Source: an uncultured Capnocytophaga sp.
GTDB lineage: Bacteria; Bacteroidota; Bacteroidia; Flavobacteriales; Flavobacteriaceae
NCBI RefSeq assembly: GCF_938029845.1
Contig: NZ_CALHGG010000079.1
Coordinates: forward strand, 1 to 13,046
Length of the DNA stretch: 13,046 nucleotides
Direction of reading: 5' to 3'
Both the position numbers and the translations under genes were made by a program. Below are positions 1-6,758 of this stretch, piece by piece (the stretch's first letter is position 1; every line of letters starts with the position of its first letter). The notes below the pieces were generated by a model, which saw only the letters and a list, made by a program, of their open reading frames with translations, was not told the origin of the DNA and did not search any database.

Positions 1-8
1 ATTGACAT

Positions 9-1193
9 ATGAAAAATTTAGATACTTATATAGAGGATTTGTTATTCAAGCACCAATGTGTAATCATTCCTGAATTTGGAGCTTTTGTTTCCAACAGGAA
101 AGCTGCTGAATTGGCGGCTGACAAATCTTTTTCTCCTCCACAAAAGGAATTGACTTTTAATGCACGTCTTACCTATAATGATGGCTTATTAGCCAAACAT
201 ATTTCTGAAGTAGAGCGTTCTTCTTATGAAGAAGCGCAAGGATATATAAAATCAATTGTTACCACTTGGAAACAAGAGCTTAGTTTAGGAAAAGAAGTAA
301 GACTTGCCAATATAGGAAAATTCACCAAGGGAACTGATAATAATATTATTTTCACTTCTTTGTCAAAAGAAAACTATCTTACAGATTCTTTTGGTATGTC
401 CAGTGTGGCTACTAAAGAAATTAATAAGACTGAGACAGGAGTTGAAATAGCCAATCCTATATATAATGATCAAAATAATAAGCCTGGCTTAGTAGAGAAC
501 CCTAGTGTAACCCCTGAAGAGGCTGCTGCAGGAAAACCTAAACCTAAAATGCCTATTCCTATAAAATATGCAGCAGTAGCTATTGTAGGACTTTCAGCCA
601 TTGGGTTTGCTATCTATTCTTTCTTAAATAACCAAGAGAATCCTACTGTAGTGGAAGTACAAGCTGACCCCACCAAAGTAGAAGAACTTGTCAATGAAGA
701 AGTTGCAAAAGCCACCTATGTCCCTGATGTTCAGCTAGCAGCCACTTCTATACAAGTTAGCAAAGATCCTGCTTTGGTAAAAAAACGTAACGAAGAAAAG
801 AAACGAGCTGAAAAAGAAGCCGCACTTGCTGCCAAGGAAGCAGAAAAAAAGGCTGCTCTTGCTGCTAAAGAAGCAGAGAAAGCTGCAAAACAAAATACAG
901 CAAGTACTTCAACTAGCAATACTGGTAGTAGTAACAGCGGAGGATCTGGCACAAAAGCTTCTGGAAATTTCTTCCTTATTGCAGGTGCCTTTAGTTCAGA
1001 ATCTAATGCTCATAATCGTATCAAGCAACTCAAAAAAGAAGGGTATAGCAATGCAACAATGGTCGGACAGAATGAAAAGGGATATTACTTAGTAGCTTAC
1101 AAAAGTTTTGGTTCTCGCTCTCAAGCTGAAAGCTATATGCCTGAAATAAAAAGCAAAGGATTAAGCACTTGGATCTATCCTCCTGCCAAATAA
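9..1193 (+). CDS. HU/CCDC81-like DNA-binding, single-pass membrane protein with C-terminal SPOR domain
   Basis: 394 residues. The N-terminal ~130 residues resemble the paired CCDC81-like HU domains of Bacteroidota: a first domain at about 1-65 (IPEFGAFV at 20-27, then a helical part with LTFNARLTYNDGLL) and a second at about 66-130 (LGKEVRLANIGKF at 93-105). A Pro/Lys linker leads to one transmembrane helix at about 184-207. Next comes an Ala/Lys/Glu-rich coiled coil at 257-295 with two near-identical 11-residue repeats (AALAAKEAEKK), a Ser/Gly/Thr linker at 296-318, and a SPOR domain at 319-391 (FFLIAGAFSS ... GYYLVAYKSF). SPOR domains bind denuded septal peptidoglycan. The inferred topology puts the HU part in the cytoplasm and SPOR in the periplasm, so the protein may tie the nucleoid to the division site. 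The ATG lies only 8 bases into the window, so its promoter is out of view. It converges on dnaA. Domain identity comes from motif recall, not a search. Confidence 0.85.
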   Translation: MKNLDTYIEDLLFKHQCVIIPEFGAFVSNRKAAELAADKSFSPPQKELTFNARLTYNDGLLAKHISEVERSSYEEAQGYIKSIVTTWKQELSLGKEVRLANIGKFTKGTDNNIIFTSLSKENYLTDSFGMSSVATKEINKTETGVEIANPIYNDQNNKPGLVENPSVTPEEAAAGKPKPKMPIPIKYAAVAIVGLSAIGFAIYSFLNNQENPTVVEVQADPTKVEELVNEEVAKATYVPDVQLAATSIQVSKDPALVKKRNEEKKRAEKEAALAAKEAEKKAALAAKEAEKAAKQNTASTSTSNTGSSNSGGSGTKASGNFFLIAGAFSSESNAHNRIKQLKKEGYSNATMVGQNEKGYYLVAYKSFGSRSQAESYMPEIKSKGLSTWIYPPAK

Positions 1194-1214
1194 TTTAAAC
1201 TTATATACACAATA

Positions 1215-1244
1215 AAAAAAGCTATCCAAAAGGATAGCTTTTTT
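1215..1244. terminator. Bidirectional rho-independent terminator
   Basis: A perfect 13-bp stem (1215-1227 with 1232-1244) closes an AAAA loop. The stem is AAAAAAGCTATCC against GGATAGCTTTTTT, so a T-run follows the GC-containing part on both strands. It sits 21 bases after the HU-SPOR gene and 15 bases after the dnaA stop, and so serves both convergent transcripts. Confidence 0.9.
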
Positions 1245-1259
1245 ATATCATTTATTTTC

Positions 1260-2696
1260 TTATCGATTATTTATCTTTGTTGTAAGGTCAGCAAAGAACT
1301 TTCGGAACTGCTTATCTGTCTCATTGAGATTATCTACCGTTTTACAAGCATGCAACACAGTAGCATGATCACGCTTTCCTATAAGCTTTCCTATATTGGC
1401 CAAAGAGAGCTTGGTGTATTTCTTAGCAAAGAACATAGCCAACTGTCTCGCCTGTACCACATGTCTTTTTCTAGTTTTGGATTGCAATTCCTCCACTGTA
1501 AGTTGGAAGTACTCTGAAACAATTTCCTGAATATACTCTACAGTAACTTCCTTCTTGATATTTTTTACAATCTTATCTACCGCTTTTTTAGCCAAATCAA
1601 GAGTAATTTCCTTCTTATTAAAGAGAGCTTCTGCCACCAAAGAAGTATTGACTCCTTCTAATTCTCGGATATTAGTCTTTACATTCTGGGCTATATAATC
1701 CACAATTTCATCAGTCATCTCTACTCCATCACGATAGAGAATAGCCTTGAGAATACGCTTGCGCATTTGGTAGTCTGGTGCTTGTAGTTCTGCTGATAAT
1801 CCCCATTTAAAGCGAGAAAGTAAGCGTTGTTCTACATCCTGTATATCCACTGGAGCCTTATCTGAAGTCAAGATTAACTGCTTACCATTCTGATGTAAAT
1901 GGTTGAATATTTGGAAGAAAACATCTTGTGTTCCTTGCTTGGAAGCAAAGAATTGTACATTATCTATAATAAGTACATCTATCTGTTGGTAAAAATGAAT
2001 AAAATCGGTACGGTTGTTATTTTTTGCAGCTACTGCATATTGTTTGGTGAAATCCTCTGCCTCAATATATAAAATTTTCTTTTTGGGATGCTTTTCTTGT
2101 ATCTCATTACCGATAGCATGAGCCAAGTGGGTTTTCCCTAACCCTACTCCTCCAAATATAAATAAAGGATTGAAAGAAGTTCCTCCTGGTCTTTCAGTGA
2201 TTGCTTTACCTGCGGAACGCGCCAAGCGGTTACTTTCCCCTTCAATAAAGGTATCAAAGTTTTTATTAGGATTCAACTGAGAATCCACTTTTACTTCCTC
2301 TATCTCTACAAGGCCTGGTACTATATAGGGATTATACGCTTGTTGTGGTTTTTGCTTGTATCCCAATACCTCCATACTAGTAGCCTTACGATTAGAACTT
2401 GGAAGTTGTTCTGTCGCTTGCTCAGTCTTATTAGGATTATTCTCCATCTTAATGTTATAGATGAGCTTAGGACGAGAACCTAACTCCTTAGTTAAGGCAC
2501 TCCAAATCAGGTTGATATAATGATCCTCCAGCCATTCCATGAAGAACATGCTAGGCACCATAATCACCAAGGTATTATCTGAGGTTAGTTCAACAGGCTC
2601 TATAGGCTTGAACCAAACATCAAACACTTCAGTGGATACATTATCCTTTATAAAGGATAAACAATTTTCCCAAATATTCCGTACATCGGTATTCAT
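1260..2696 (-). CDS. dnaA: Chromosomal replication initiator protein DnaA
   Basis: 478 residues, full length. Binds DnaA boxes at oriC as ATP-DnaA and opens the duplex. Domain I (about 1-85) starts with the typical W-x-x-C-L-x-F-I-K pattern. A variable linker (about 86-140) is followed by the AAA+ domain: Walker A GGVGLGKT at 182-189, Walker B at 241-246, the box VII arginine finger in RLLSRF at 291-296, and sensor 2 around NIRELEG at 342-348. Domain IV carries the DNA-binding signature GKRDHATVLHACKTV at 440-454. The Walker B reads LIIDN, with Asn246 where most DnaA proteins have a second Asp. The ATG at 2696 gives a normal N-terminus. The gene is monocistronic, divergent from the thioesterase, and ends at a shared terminator. 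A 20-bp palindrome lies in codons 13-19. Confidence 0.98.
   Translation of the reverse strand: MNTDVRNIWENCLSFIKDNVSTEVFDVWFKPIEPVELTSDNTLVIMVPSMFFMEWLEDHYINLIWSALTKELGSRPKLIYNIKMENNPNKTEQATEQLPSSNRKATSMEVLGYKQKPQQAYNPYIVPGLVEIEEVKVDSQLNPNKNFDTFIEGESNRLARSAGKAITERPGGTSFNPLFIFGGVGLGKTHLAHAIGNEIQEKHPKKKILYIEAEDFTKQYAVAAKNNNRTDFIHFYQQIDVLIIDNVQFFASKQGTQDVFFQIFNHLHQNGKQLILTSDKAPVDIQDVEQRLLSRFKWGLSAELQAPDYQMRKRILKAILYRDGVEMTDEIVDYIAQNVKTNIRELEGVNTSLVAEALFNKKEITLDLAKKAVDKIVKNIKKEVTVEYIQEIVSEYFQLTVEELQSKTRKRHVVQARQLAMFFAKKYTKLSLANIGKLIGKRDHATVLHACKTVDNLNETDKQFRKFFADLTTKINNR
2641..2660. repeat. Perfect 20-bp palindrome inside the 5' end of dnaA
   Basis: The half TTATCCTTTA is followed directly by its exact reverse complement TAAAGGATAA. 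It covers dnaA codons for about residues 13-19 (L-S-F-I-K-D-N), 36-56 bases inside the gene. TTATCC is also the first six bases of the common DnaA box TTATCCACA, but the rest does not match. It could be an operator-like site or a codon coincidence. The sequence supports the symmetry, not a function. Confidence 0.7.
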
Positions 2697-2727
2697 TAGT
2701 TATAAGAAATTTTATATATTTGCGTTT

Positions 2728-2759
2728 CAAAAATGAGGGGTGAAATTATTGGGCAAAAA
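2728..2759 (-). promoter_or_regulatory. Putative dnaA promoter, Bacteroidota type
   Basis: Read on the minus strand, a TTTTTG element (2759-2754) is followed after 18 bases by CATTTTTG (2735-2728). This matches the Bacteroidota -7 consensus TAnnTTTG at 7 of 8 positions and has a usual -33/-7 spacing. The predicted start, near 2721, would leave a leader of about 25 bases before the dnaA ATG. The motifs are low in complexity in an AT-rich spacer, so the call is tentative. Confidence 0.45.
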
Positions 2760-2795
2760 TGCAACTTTTTTTTGAATAAAAAAAATTTTTTTGCC
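2752..2795. other. A-tract inverted-repeat region in the dnaA divergent spacer
   Basis: GGCAAAAA (2752-2759) and TTTTTGCC (2788-2795) form 8-bp arms. The DNA between them is made of T8 and A8/T7 runs, including a 14-bp A7T7 palindrome at 2779-2792. Such tracts bend DNA and melt easily. The region lies upstream of dnaA and also upstream of the thioesterase. It could be a promoter UP-like region or a DNA-unwinding element. No cluster of DnaA boxes accompanies it, so an origin is not claimed. Confidence 0.4.
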
Positions 2796-2852
2796 TTTTT
2801 CCGAAAAATATTATTATCTAATTAATTATCAACCAATTAAAATAAAAGAAAC

Positions 2853-3254
2853 ATGAACAATTCATTTACCTTTCAAGTGCGCACCCGCTATGGGGAGACT
2901 GATCAAATGGGAGTTATATATTACGGTATATACCCACAATACCTAGAAATTGCCCGTGTAGAGTGGCTTCGCAGCTTAGGTATATCCTACAAAGAATTAG
3001 AAGAGAAAGGCATTATGTTGCCTGTGGTCTCCCTACAAATTGATTATAAGAAACCCGCCTTATATGACGAGCTACTCTCCATTACCCTAACCCTAAAAGA
3101 GCTTCCTACCTCCAAAATTACTTTTGAATATGAGATATTCAATGAGCAAAAACAACTACTTTCCAAGGCTAATACGACACTTGTATTTGTAGACAAAAAC
3201 ACTTTTAAACCAATAAAATGTCCGTCTTTTATCTTGGAAAAGATAAATCTTTAG
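2853..3254 (+). CDS. Acyl-CoA thioesterase, hotdog fold (YbgC/FadM-type, 4-hydroxybenzoyl-CoA thioesterase family)
   Basis: 133 residues, the normal length for a single hotdog domain. The N-terminal motif R-Y-G-E-T-D-Q-M-G-V-I-Y-Y (12-24) contains the probable catalytic Asp17 of the D-x-M-G-V family signature, followed by the long hotdog helix (YLEIARVEWLRSLG). The substrate is probably a short- to medium-chain or aromatic acyl-CoA, or acyl-ACP; the sequence does not decide which. Ile26 stands where relatives usually have Asn in the Y/H-G-N-Y segment. The gene is divergent from dnaA, an order I recall from other Flavobacteriia. No good -33/-7 pair stands close to the ATG. A lone TATATTTG at 2715-2722 is a weak candidate. 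Confidence 0.88.
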   Translation: MNNSFTFQVRTRYGETDQMGVIYYGIYPQYLEIARVEWLRSLGISYKELEEKGIMLPVVSLQIDYKKPALYDELLSITLTLKELPTSKITFEYEIFNEQKQLLSKANTTLVFVDKNTFKPIKCPSFILEKINL

Positions 3255-3287
3255 GGTAAAATTCGTATATTTGTCCCTTATTTTACC
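3255..3287 (+). promoter_or_regulatory. Putative promoter element enclosed in an inverted repeat
   Basis: TATATTTG (3266-3273) is a perfect match to the Bacteroidota -7 consensus TAnnTTTG. It sits between the 8-bp arms GGTAAAAT (3255-3262) and ATTTTACC (3280-3287). No convincing -33 TTG was found at the usual distance. If used, it would start a transcript near 3280 with a leader of about 158 bases before the gene at 3438. That leader holds a near-tandem repeat, AGAAAGACCTCTT (3351-3363) followed by AGAAAGCCTCTT (3364-3375). The arms could be an operator for a dimeric repressor. Confidence 0.35.
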
Positions 3288-3437
3288 AAAGGCACTTCTA
3301 TAATTGTATTCAAATACACACAATCCTCTGGTTTTCTTCCCTTTAGATAAAGAAAGACCTCTTAGAAAGCCTCTTGTATAATATAGGACAAAGATACAAA
3401 AAATATTTGAACACATCACAAGAAAAAATATTATTTT

Positions 3438-4034
3438 ATGAAAGAAGAAATTCAAATAGATATGGTGAAAATTGCTCAAAAGATACTCACCAATCCTACT
3501 TTCTTGGATAACTCCGAACTCTTAGTTAAGGAATTACAAAAGCTTTACGAAAGGGCTTTGTTATTCAATTTCTTAGAAAAAAATCATCCTGAAACACTTA
3601 AAAAAAACACCTCTGCCACTCCCTCCCCTACTACTAAGAAAGTAGAAAAAGAAACTCCAGTACAAGCAGAGCCTCATAACTCTAACAATACATGGGAGAA
3701 TATTCGCTCGCAAGCCCCTGAAAAAGAGGTTATCTTTGAGGAGAAAACACCTACTCAAAAAACACAAGCAGAGGCTCCTAAAACTCTCAATGATCATATA
3801 GCATCCAAACAATTACAGATAGGATTGAATGACCGTATTGCCTTTGTTACACATCTTTTTGATGGAAGTATAGATGAATACAACAAGGCTATTGGTATGA
3901 TCAATAATCTACATACCCCTGACGAATGTTGGGAGTTTATTCTTCAGAAGGTAAAACCTTCCTACAATAATTGGCAAGGAAAGGAAGAATATGAGGATAG
4001 GTTCTTTTATATTGTCTCTAAACGTTTTGGATAA
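3438..4034 (+). CDS. Conserved Bacteroidota protein of unknown function, upstream of rsmI
   Basis: 198 residues, no signal peptide and no membrane helix, so probably cytoplasmic. It has three parts. A helical N-terminus (about 1-55) contains KIAQKILTNPTFLDNSELLVKEL-type heptads. A low-complexity Pro/Thr/Lys/Glu-rich linker runs from about 56 to 115. A compact C-terminal region (about 116-198) contains LNDRIAFVTHLFDGS, a helical stretch, and the motif KPSYNNWQGKEEYEDRF. I recognise the C-terminal pattern as common in Flavobacteriia proteins annotated as hypothetical and know of no assigned function. The stop overlaps the rsmI ATG by one base (TAATG), which points to co-transcription and translational coupling. 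An in-frame ATG at 3462 is an alternative start; 3438 keeps the full helical N-terminus. Confidence 0.88.
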   Translation: MKEEIQIDMVKIAQKILTNPTFLDNSELLVKELQKLYERALLFNFLEKNHPETLKKNTSATPSPTTKKVEKETPVQAEPHNSNNTWENIRSQAPEKEVIFEEKTPTQKTQAEAPKTLNDHIASKQLQIGLNDRIAFVTHLFDGSIDEYNKAIGMINNLHTPDECWEFILQKVKPSYNNWQGKEEYEDRFFYIVSKRFG

Positions 4035-4711
4035 TGGGAAAGCTCTATTTAATCCCCACCCCTATTGGTAATCTGCAAGATATTACTCTAAGAGCCTTAC
4101 AAATACTCCAAGAGGTAGATCTCATCTTGGCAGAAGATACACGTACCAGTGGCAAACTCCTCCAGCACTTTAACATAAGCACTCCTATGCTTGCTCACCA
4201 CAAGTTCAATGAGCACCAAACTCTCGAAGGAGTGATCAGAAAACTCAAAGAAGGCAAGGAGCTTGCCCTTATCAGTGATGCAGGTACTCCTGCCATTGCT
4301 GACCCTGGTTTCTTATTGGCTAGAGCATGTATCACAGAAGGCATTCCTGTGGAAACTCTTCCTGGGGCAACAGCTTTTGTACCAGCTTTAGTCAATAGTG
4401 GGCTACCCAATGATCGTTTTGTATTTGAGGGCTTTCTCCCAGATAAGAAAGGACGACAAACTCGCCTAAAAAACCTAATAGAGGAGACTAGAACCATCAT
4501 CTTCTATGTCTCTCCTCACAAACTGGTAAAGACAATAGAGGAGTTTGCCCAGTTTTTTGGCAGTGAGCGCAAAGCAAGTATCAGCCGTGAACTTACCAAA
4601 ATACATGAAGAAACCCTAAGAGGCACCTTGGCTGAACTTTTAACCCATTTTCAAAATCAAAATCCAAAAGGAGAATTTGTAATAATTCTTGCAGGAAAAG
4701 AATCAAAATAA
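4034..4711 (+). CDS. rsmI: 16S rRNA (cytidine(1402)-2'-O)-methyltransferase RsmI
   Basis: 225 residues. Uses S-adenosylmethionine to 2'-O-methylate C1402 in the decoding centre of 16S rRNA. It shows the tetrapyrrole-methylase-like fold motifs of the family: LYLIPTPIGNLQDIT at 4-18, LAEDTRTSGKLL at 32-43, the SAM-site loop SDAGTPAIADPG at 81-92, LPGATAFVPALVNSGLP at 109-125, and FEGFLPDKKGRQ at 131-142. It is shorter than the E. coli protein because it lacks the C-terminal extension, as is usual for compact RsmI forms. It starts inside the stop of the preceding gene. A hairpin follows its stop, though the T-run of that hairpin favours the opposite strand. Confidence 0.96.
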   Translation: MGKLYLIPTPIGNLQDITLRALQILQEVDLILAEDTRTSGKLLQHFNISTPMLAHHKFNEHQTLEGVIRKLKEGKELALISDAGTPAIADPGFLLARACITEGIPVETLPGATAFVPALVNSGLPNDRFVFEGFLPDKKGRQTRLKNLIEETRTIIFYVSPHKLVKTIEEFAQFFGSERKASISRELTKIHEETLRGTLAELLTHFQNQNPKGEFVIILAGKESK

Positions 4712-4714
4712 AAA

Positions 4715-4740
4715 GGGTGTAAGGCTAAAGCCTTACACCC
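4715..4740 (-). terminator. Rho-independent terminator of fbp
   Basis: GGGTGTAAGGCT (4715-4726) pairs with AGCCTTACACCC (4729-4740), a 12-bp GC-rich stem. On the minus strand the stem is followed by TTTTATTTT (4714-4706), which makes a good terminator about 30 bases after the fbp stop. On the plus strand only TCAAGCAAAT follows, so termination of rsmI here would be weaker. Confidence 0.85.
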
Positions 4741-4770
4741 TCAAGCAAATGTGTTTCTATTATACATTCA

Positions 4771-5784
4771 TTATTTTGCCTTTTGCATGAACTCCTCTAT
4801 AGTATTGACCATGGAACTACTTCCACAGAAGAAAGGTGTACGCTGGTGTAGCTCTGTAGGCTCTATCTCCAAAATTCGTTGGAAGCCATTAGAAGCCTTT
4901 CCTCCTGCTTGTTCTGTAAGGAAAGCCATAGGATTGCACTCATAGAGCAAACGTAGTTTTCCATTAGGTGACTGGGAAGTAGAAGGATACATGTAGATAC
5001 CTCCTTTGATCATATTTCTATGAAAATCTGATACCAGAGAACCTATATAGCGAGATGTATAAGGGCGATCATCTTTTTCTTCTTGACAATATTTGATATA
5101 ATCCTTTACTCCCTGAGGGAATTTTATATAATTTCCTTCATTGATAGAATATATCTTTCCTTTTTCAGGAAATTTCATATCAGGGTGTGATAGGTAGTAG
5201 CTACCCAAAGATGGATCCAAGGTGAAGCCATTCACTCCCTTACCTGTAGTATAAACCAACATAGTAGAAGAACCATACACAATATATCCTGCAGCTACTT
5301 GGTTTACTCCTTTCTGCAAGAAATCCTCCAATTGTACAGGAGTACCTTCAGGAGTTATTCTTCGATAGATAGAGAAAATAGTACCTACCGAAACATTTAC
5401 ATCAATGTTGGAAGATCCATCAAGTGGATCTATGAGCACCACATATTTGCTTAGTTCTGAGTTTTCTCCATTCTTAATTTCAATAAAAGTGTCATTTTCC
5501 TCAGATGCTATTCCGCAGACTACCTCGCGCTGAGAAAGAGACTTGATGAAGGTCTCATTGGCAATAACATCTAATTTTTGTTGTTCTTCGCCTTGTACAT
5601 TTTGGTTGCCTACAGCTCCCAAAACATTAGCAATACCTGCCTTATTAATGGCACGGTTAACCATTTTTGAAGCAATCTGCAAACAACTAATAAGTCGTGA
5701 TAATTCCCCTGTAGAGTACTTGAAATCACGCTGTTTCTCAATGATAAACTCCCCTAAGGTGGGCAGACTTTTTTCTTCTTTCAT
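4771..5784 (-). CDS. fbp: Fructose-1,6-bisphosphatase class I
   Basis: 337 residues, the usual length for class I. Hydrolyses fructose 1,6-bisphosphate to fructose 6-phosphate in gluconeogenesis, in the cytoplasm. Metal and active-site features: [13 protein letters not shown] at 65-77, ASEEND at 93-98 (the metal-binding Glu pair), DPLDGSSN at 119-126, and the family signature GKLRLLYE at 275-282. [20 protein letters not shown] at 248-267 belongs to the sugar-phosphate site. The gene stands alone on the minus strand between rsmI and tatD and has its own terminator. The spacer to tatD (5785-5927) must hold divergent promoters. On the fbp side only a weak TAAATTCG (-7-like, at 5818-5811) is visible, without a clear -33. 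Confidence 0.97.
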   Translation of the reverse strand: MKEEKSLPTLGEFIIEKQRDFKYSTGELSRLISCLQIASKMVNRAINKAGIANVLGAVGNQNVQGEEQQKLDVIANETFIKSLSQREVVCGIASEENDTFIEIKNGENSELSKYVVLIDPLDGSSNIDVNVSVGTIFSIYRRITPEGTPVQLEDFLQKGVNQVAAGYIVYGSSTMLVYTTGKGVNGFTLDPSLGSYYLSHPDMKFPEKGKIYSINEGNYIKFPQGVKDYIKYCQEEKDDRPYTSRYIGSLVSDFHRNMIKGGIYMYPSTSQSPNGKLRLLYECNPMAFLTEQAGGKASNGFQRILEIEPTELHQRTPFFCGSSSMVNTIEEFMQKAK

Positions 5785-5893
5785 GTTAATATCTCTTTAT
5801 TTTAGTACTGCGAATTTACAATTTTTTTTCCATATGACGATGTATTTTATTTAGATTATAACAAATTTAACATTTCTAATCTTCAAAAATAAT

Positions 5894-5901
5894 TACCTTT
5901 G
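5894..5901 (+). promoter_or_regulatory. Putative -7 promoter element of tatD
   Basis: TACCTTTG matches the TAnnTTTG consensus exactly. It lies 26 bases upstream of the tatD ATG and gives a leader of roughly 20 bases. The -33 region holds only TTTC (5873-5876), 17 bases upstream, a partial match. Confidence 0.55.
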
Positions 5902-5927
5902 CAAGCCTTTAAAAATGGTTTTCAGAG

Positions 5928-6698
5928 ATGATTATTGACACACATACCCATCTGTATGTAGAACAGTTTGATACAGATTATAAGGAGGTTATCCAAAGAG
6001 CTATAGAGATAGGAGTAGAAAAATTCTTCCTCCCTGCGATAGATTCTACCTATACTGAACGTATGTTTCGCCTCCAAAAAGCATACCCTAAGGAAGTGTT
6101 CCTTATGAACGGGCTGCACCCTTGCAGTGTGAAAGAAGATTGGGAAAAAGAACTTGCCCATATAATTGCCCTTATGCAGACACACCCAAAAAGCTTCTAT
6201 GCTATTGGAGAAATAGGAATAGACCTCTATTGGGATCGCACCTTTTTGGAAGCTCAAAAAGAAGCCTTTCGCCAACAAATTCACTTAGCCAAGGCTCATA
6301 AGCTCCCTATTGTTATTCATTGCAGAGAGGCCTTTGAAGAGATTTTCCAGATACTTGAAGAGGAAAAAGACAACGAATTATTCGGTATATTCCACTGTTT
6401 TTCAGGAAATAAACAGCAAGCTGAGCAAGCTATCTCCTATGGGCTAAAATTAGGTATAGGAGGAGTAGTTACCTTTAAGAATGGAAAAATAGATACCTTT
6501 CTCAATTCTATACCTTTGGAACACATCGTTTTAGAAACCGATTCTCCCTACTTAGCTCCTGTACCTTTCAGGGGAAAGCGCAATGAAAGTAGCTATCTTA
6601 CTTATGTGATTAAAAAACTCTCTGAACTATATGAAGTTTCTGAAAATGAGATTGTTAAACAAACTACAACTAACGCACTCAAAATTTTCAAACTCTGA
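5928..6698 (+). CDS. tatD: TatD family metal-dependent hydrolase / 3' exonuclease
   Basis: 256 residues, full length, amidohydrolase-like TIM barrel. All expected metal ligands are visible: HTH with His6 and His8, Glu95 in GEIGID, His131 in HCREA, His156 in HCFSG, and Asp205 in LETDSPYLAPVPFRGKRNES. Family members are Mg-dependent 3'-5' exonucleases linked to DNA repair and RNA turnover, or D-aminoacyl-tRNA deacylases of the same family; the sequence cannot choose between them. The ATG at 5928 places MIIDTHTHL at the very N-terminus, as in the family. A separate promoter follows the gene, so it is probably transcribed alone. Confidence 0.95.
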   Translation: MIIDTHTHLYVEQFDTDYKEVIQRAIEIGVEKFFLPAIDSTYTERMFRLQKAYPKEVFLMNGLHPCSVKEDWEKELAHIIALMQTHPKSFYAIGEIGIDLYWDRTFLEAQKEAFRQQIHLAKAHKLPIVIHCREAFEEIFQILEEEKDNELFGIFHCFSGNKQQAEQAISYGLKLGIGGVVTFKNGKIDTFLNSIPLEHIVLETDSPYLAPVPFRGKRNESSYLTYVIKKLSELYEVSENEIVKQTTTNALKIFKL

Positions 6699-6732
6699 TT
6701 GTTCTTTTTTTAATAAATTTTGTGTAACTTTG
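6698..6732 (+). promoter_or_regulatory. Putative promoter of the acyltransferase-asparaginase pair
   Basis: ATTG (6698-6701) as the -33 element is followed after 23 bases by TAACTTTG (6725-6732), a perfect match to TAnnTTTG. Transcription would begin near 6739. This rules out the in-frame TTG at 6720 as a start for the next gene and supports the TTG at 6759. Confidence 0.6.
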
Positions 6733-6758
6733 CACTGTTATTATTGAACCTCTATATT

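Noticed and set aside
731..952. Minus-strand open frame, Ala/Ser/Phe-rich, 73 codons
   Set aside because: It is the antisense of the Ala/Lys/Glu coiled coil of the HU-SPOR gene. Its composition follows from the codons of the repeat; it shows no motif or promoter.
2697..2852. Chromosomal origin (oriC) at the dnaA spacer
   Set aside because: The spacer is AT-rich, but only one poor DnaA-box-like site was seen. A cluster of boxes would be needed.
3156..3479. Minus-strand open frame of 107 codons across the thioesterase end and the spacer, with a TATCTTTG -7-like box at 3396-3389
   Set aside because: The protein is low complexity and resembles no family. It overlaps two better-supported genes, and the -7-like box lies inside the frame, downstream of its start, so it could not drive it. 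An antisense RNA remains possible but unsupported.
4195..4500. Minus-strand open frame of 101 codons inside rsmI
   Set aside because: A shadow of rsmI, which has all its family motifs in the forward frame.
5981..5995. Strong Shine-Dalgarno-like string AAGGAGG inside tatD
   Set aside because: No start codon follows at a useful distance, and Bacteroidota ribosomes make little use of Shine-Dalgarno pairing. It simply encodes Tyr-Lys-Glu-Val.
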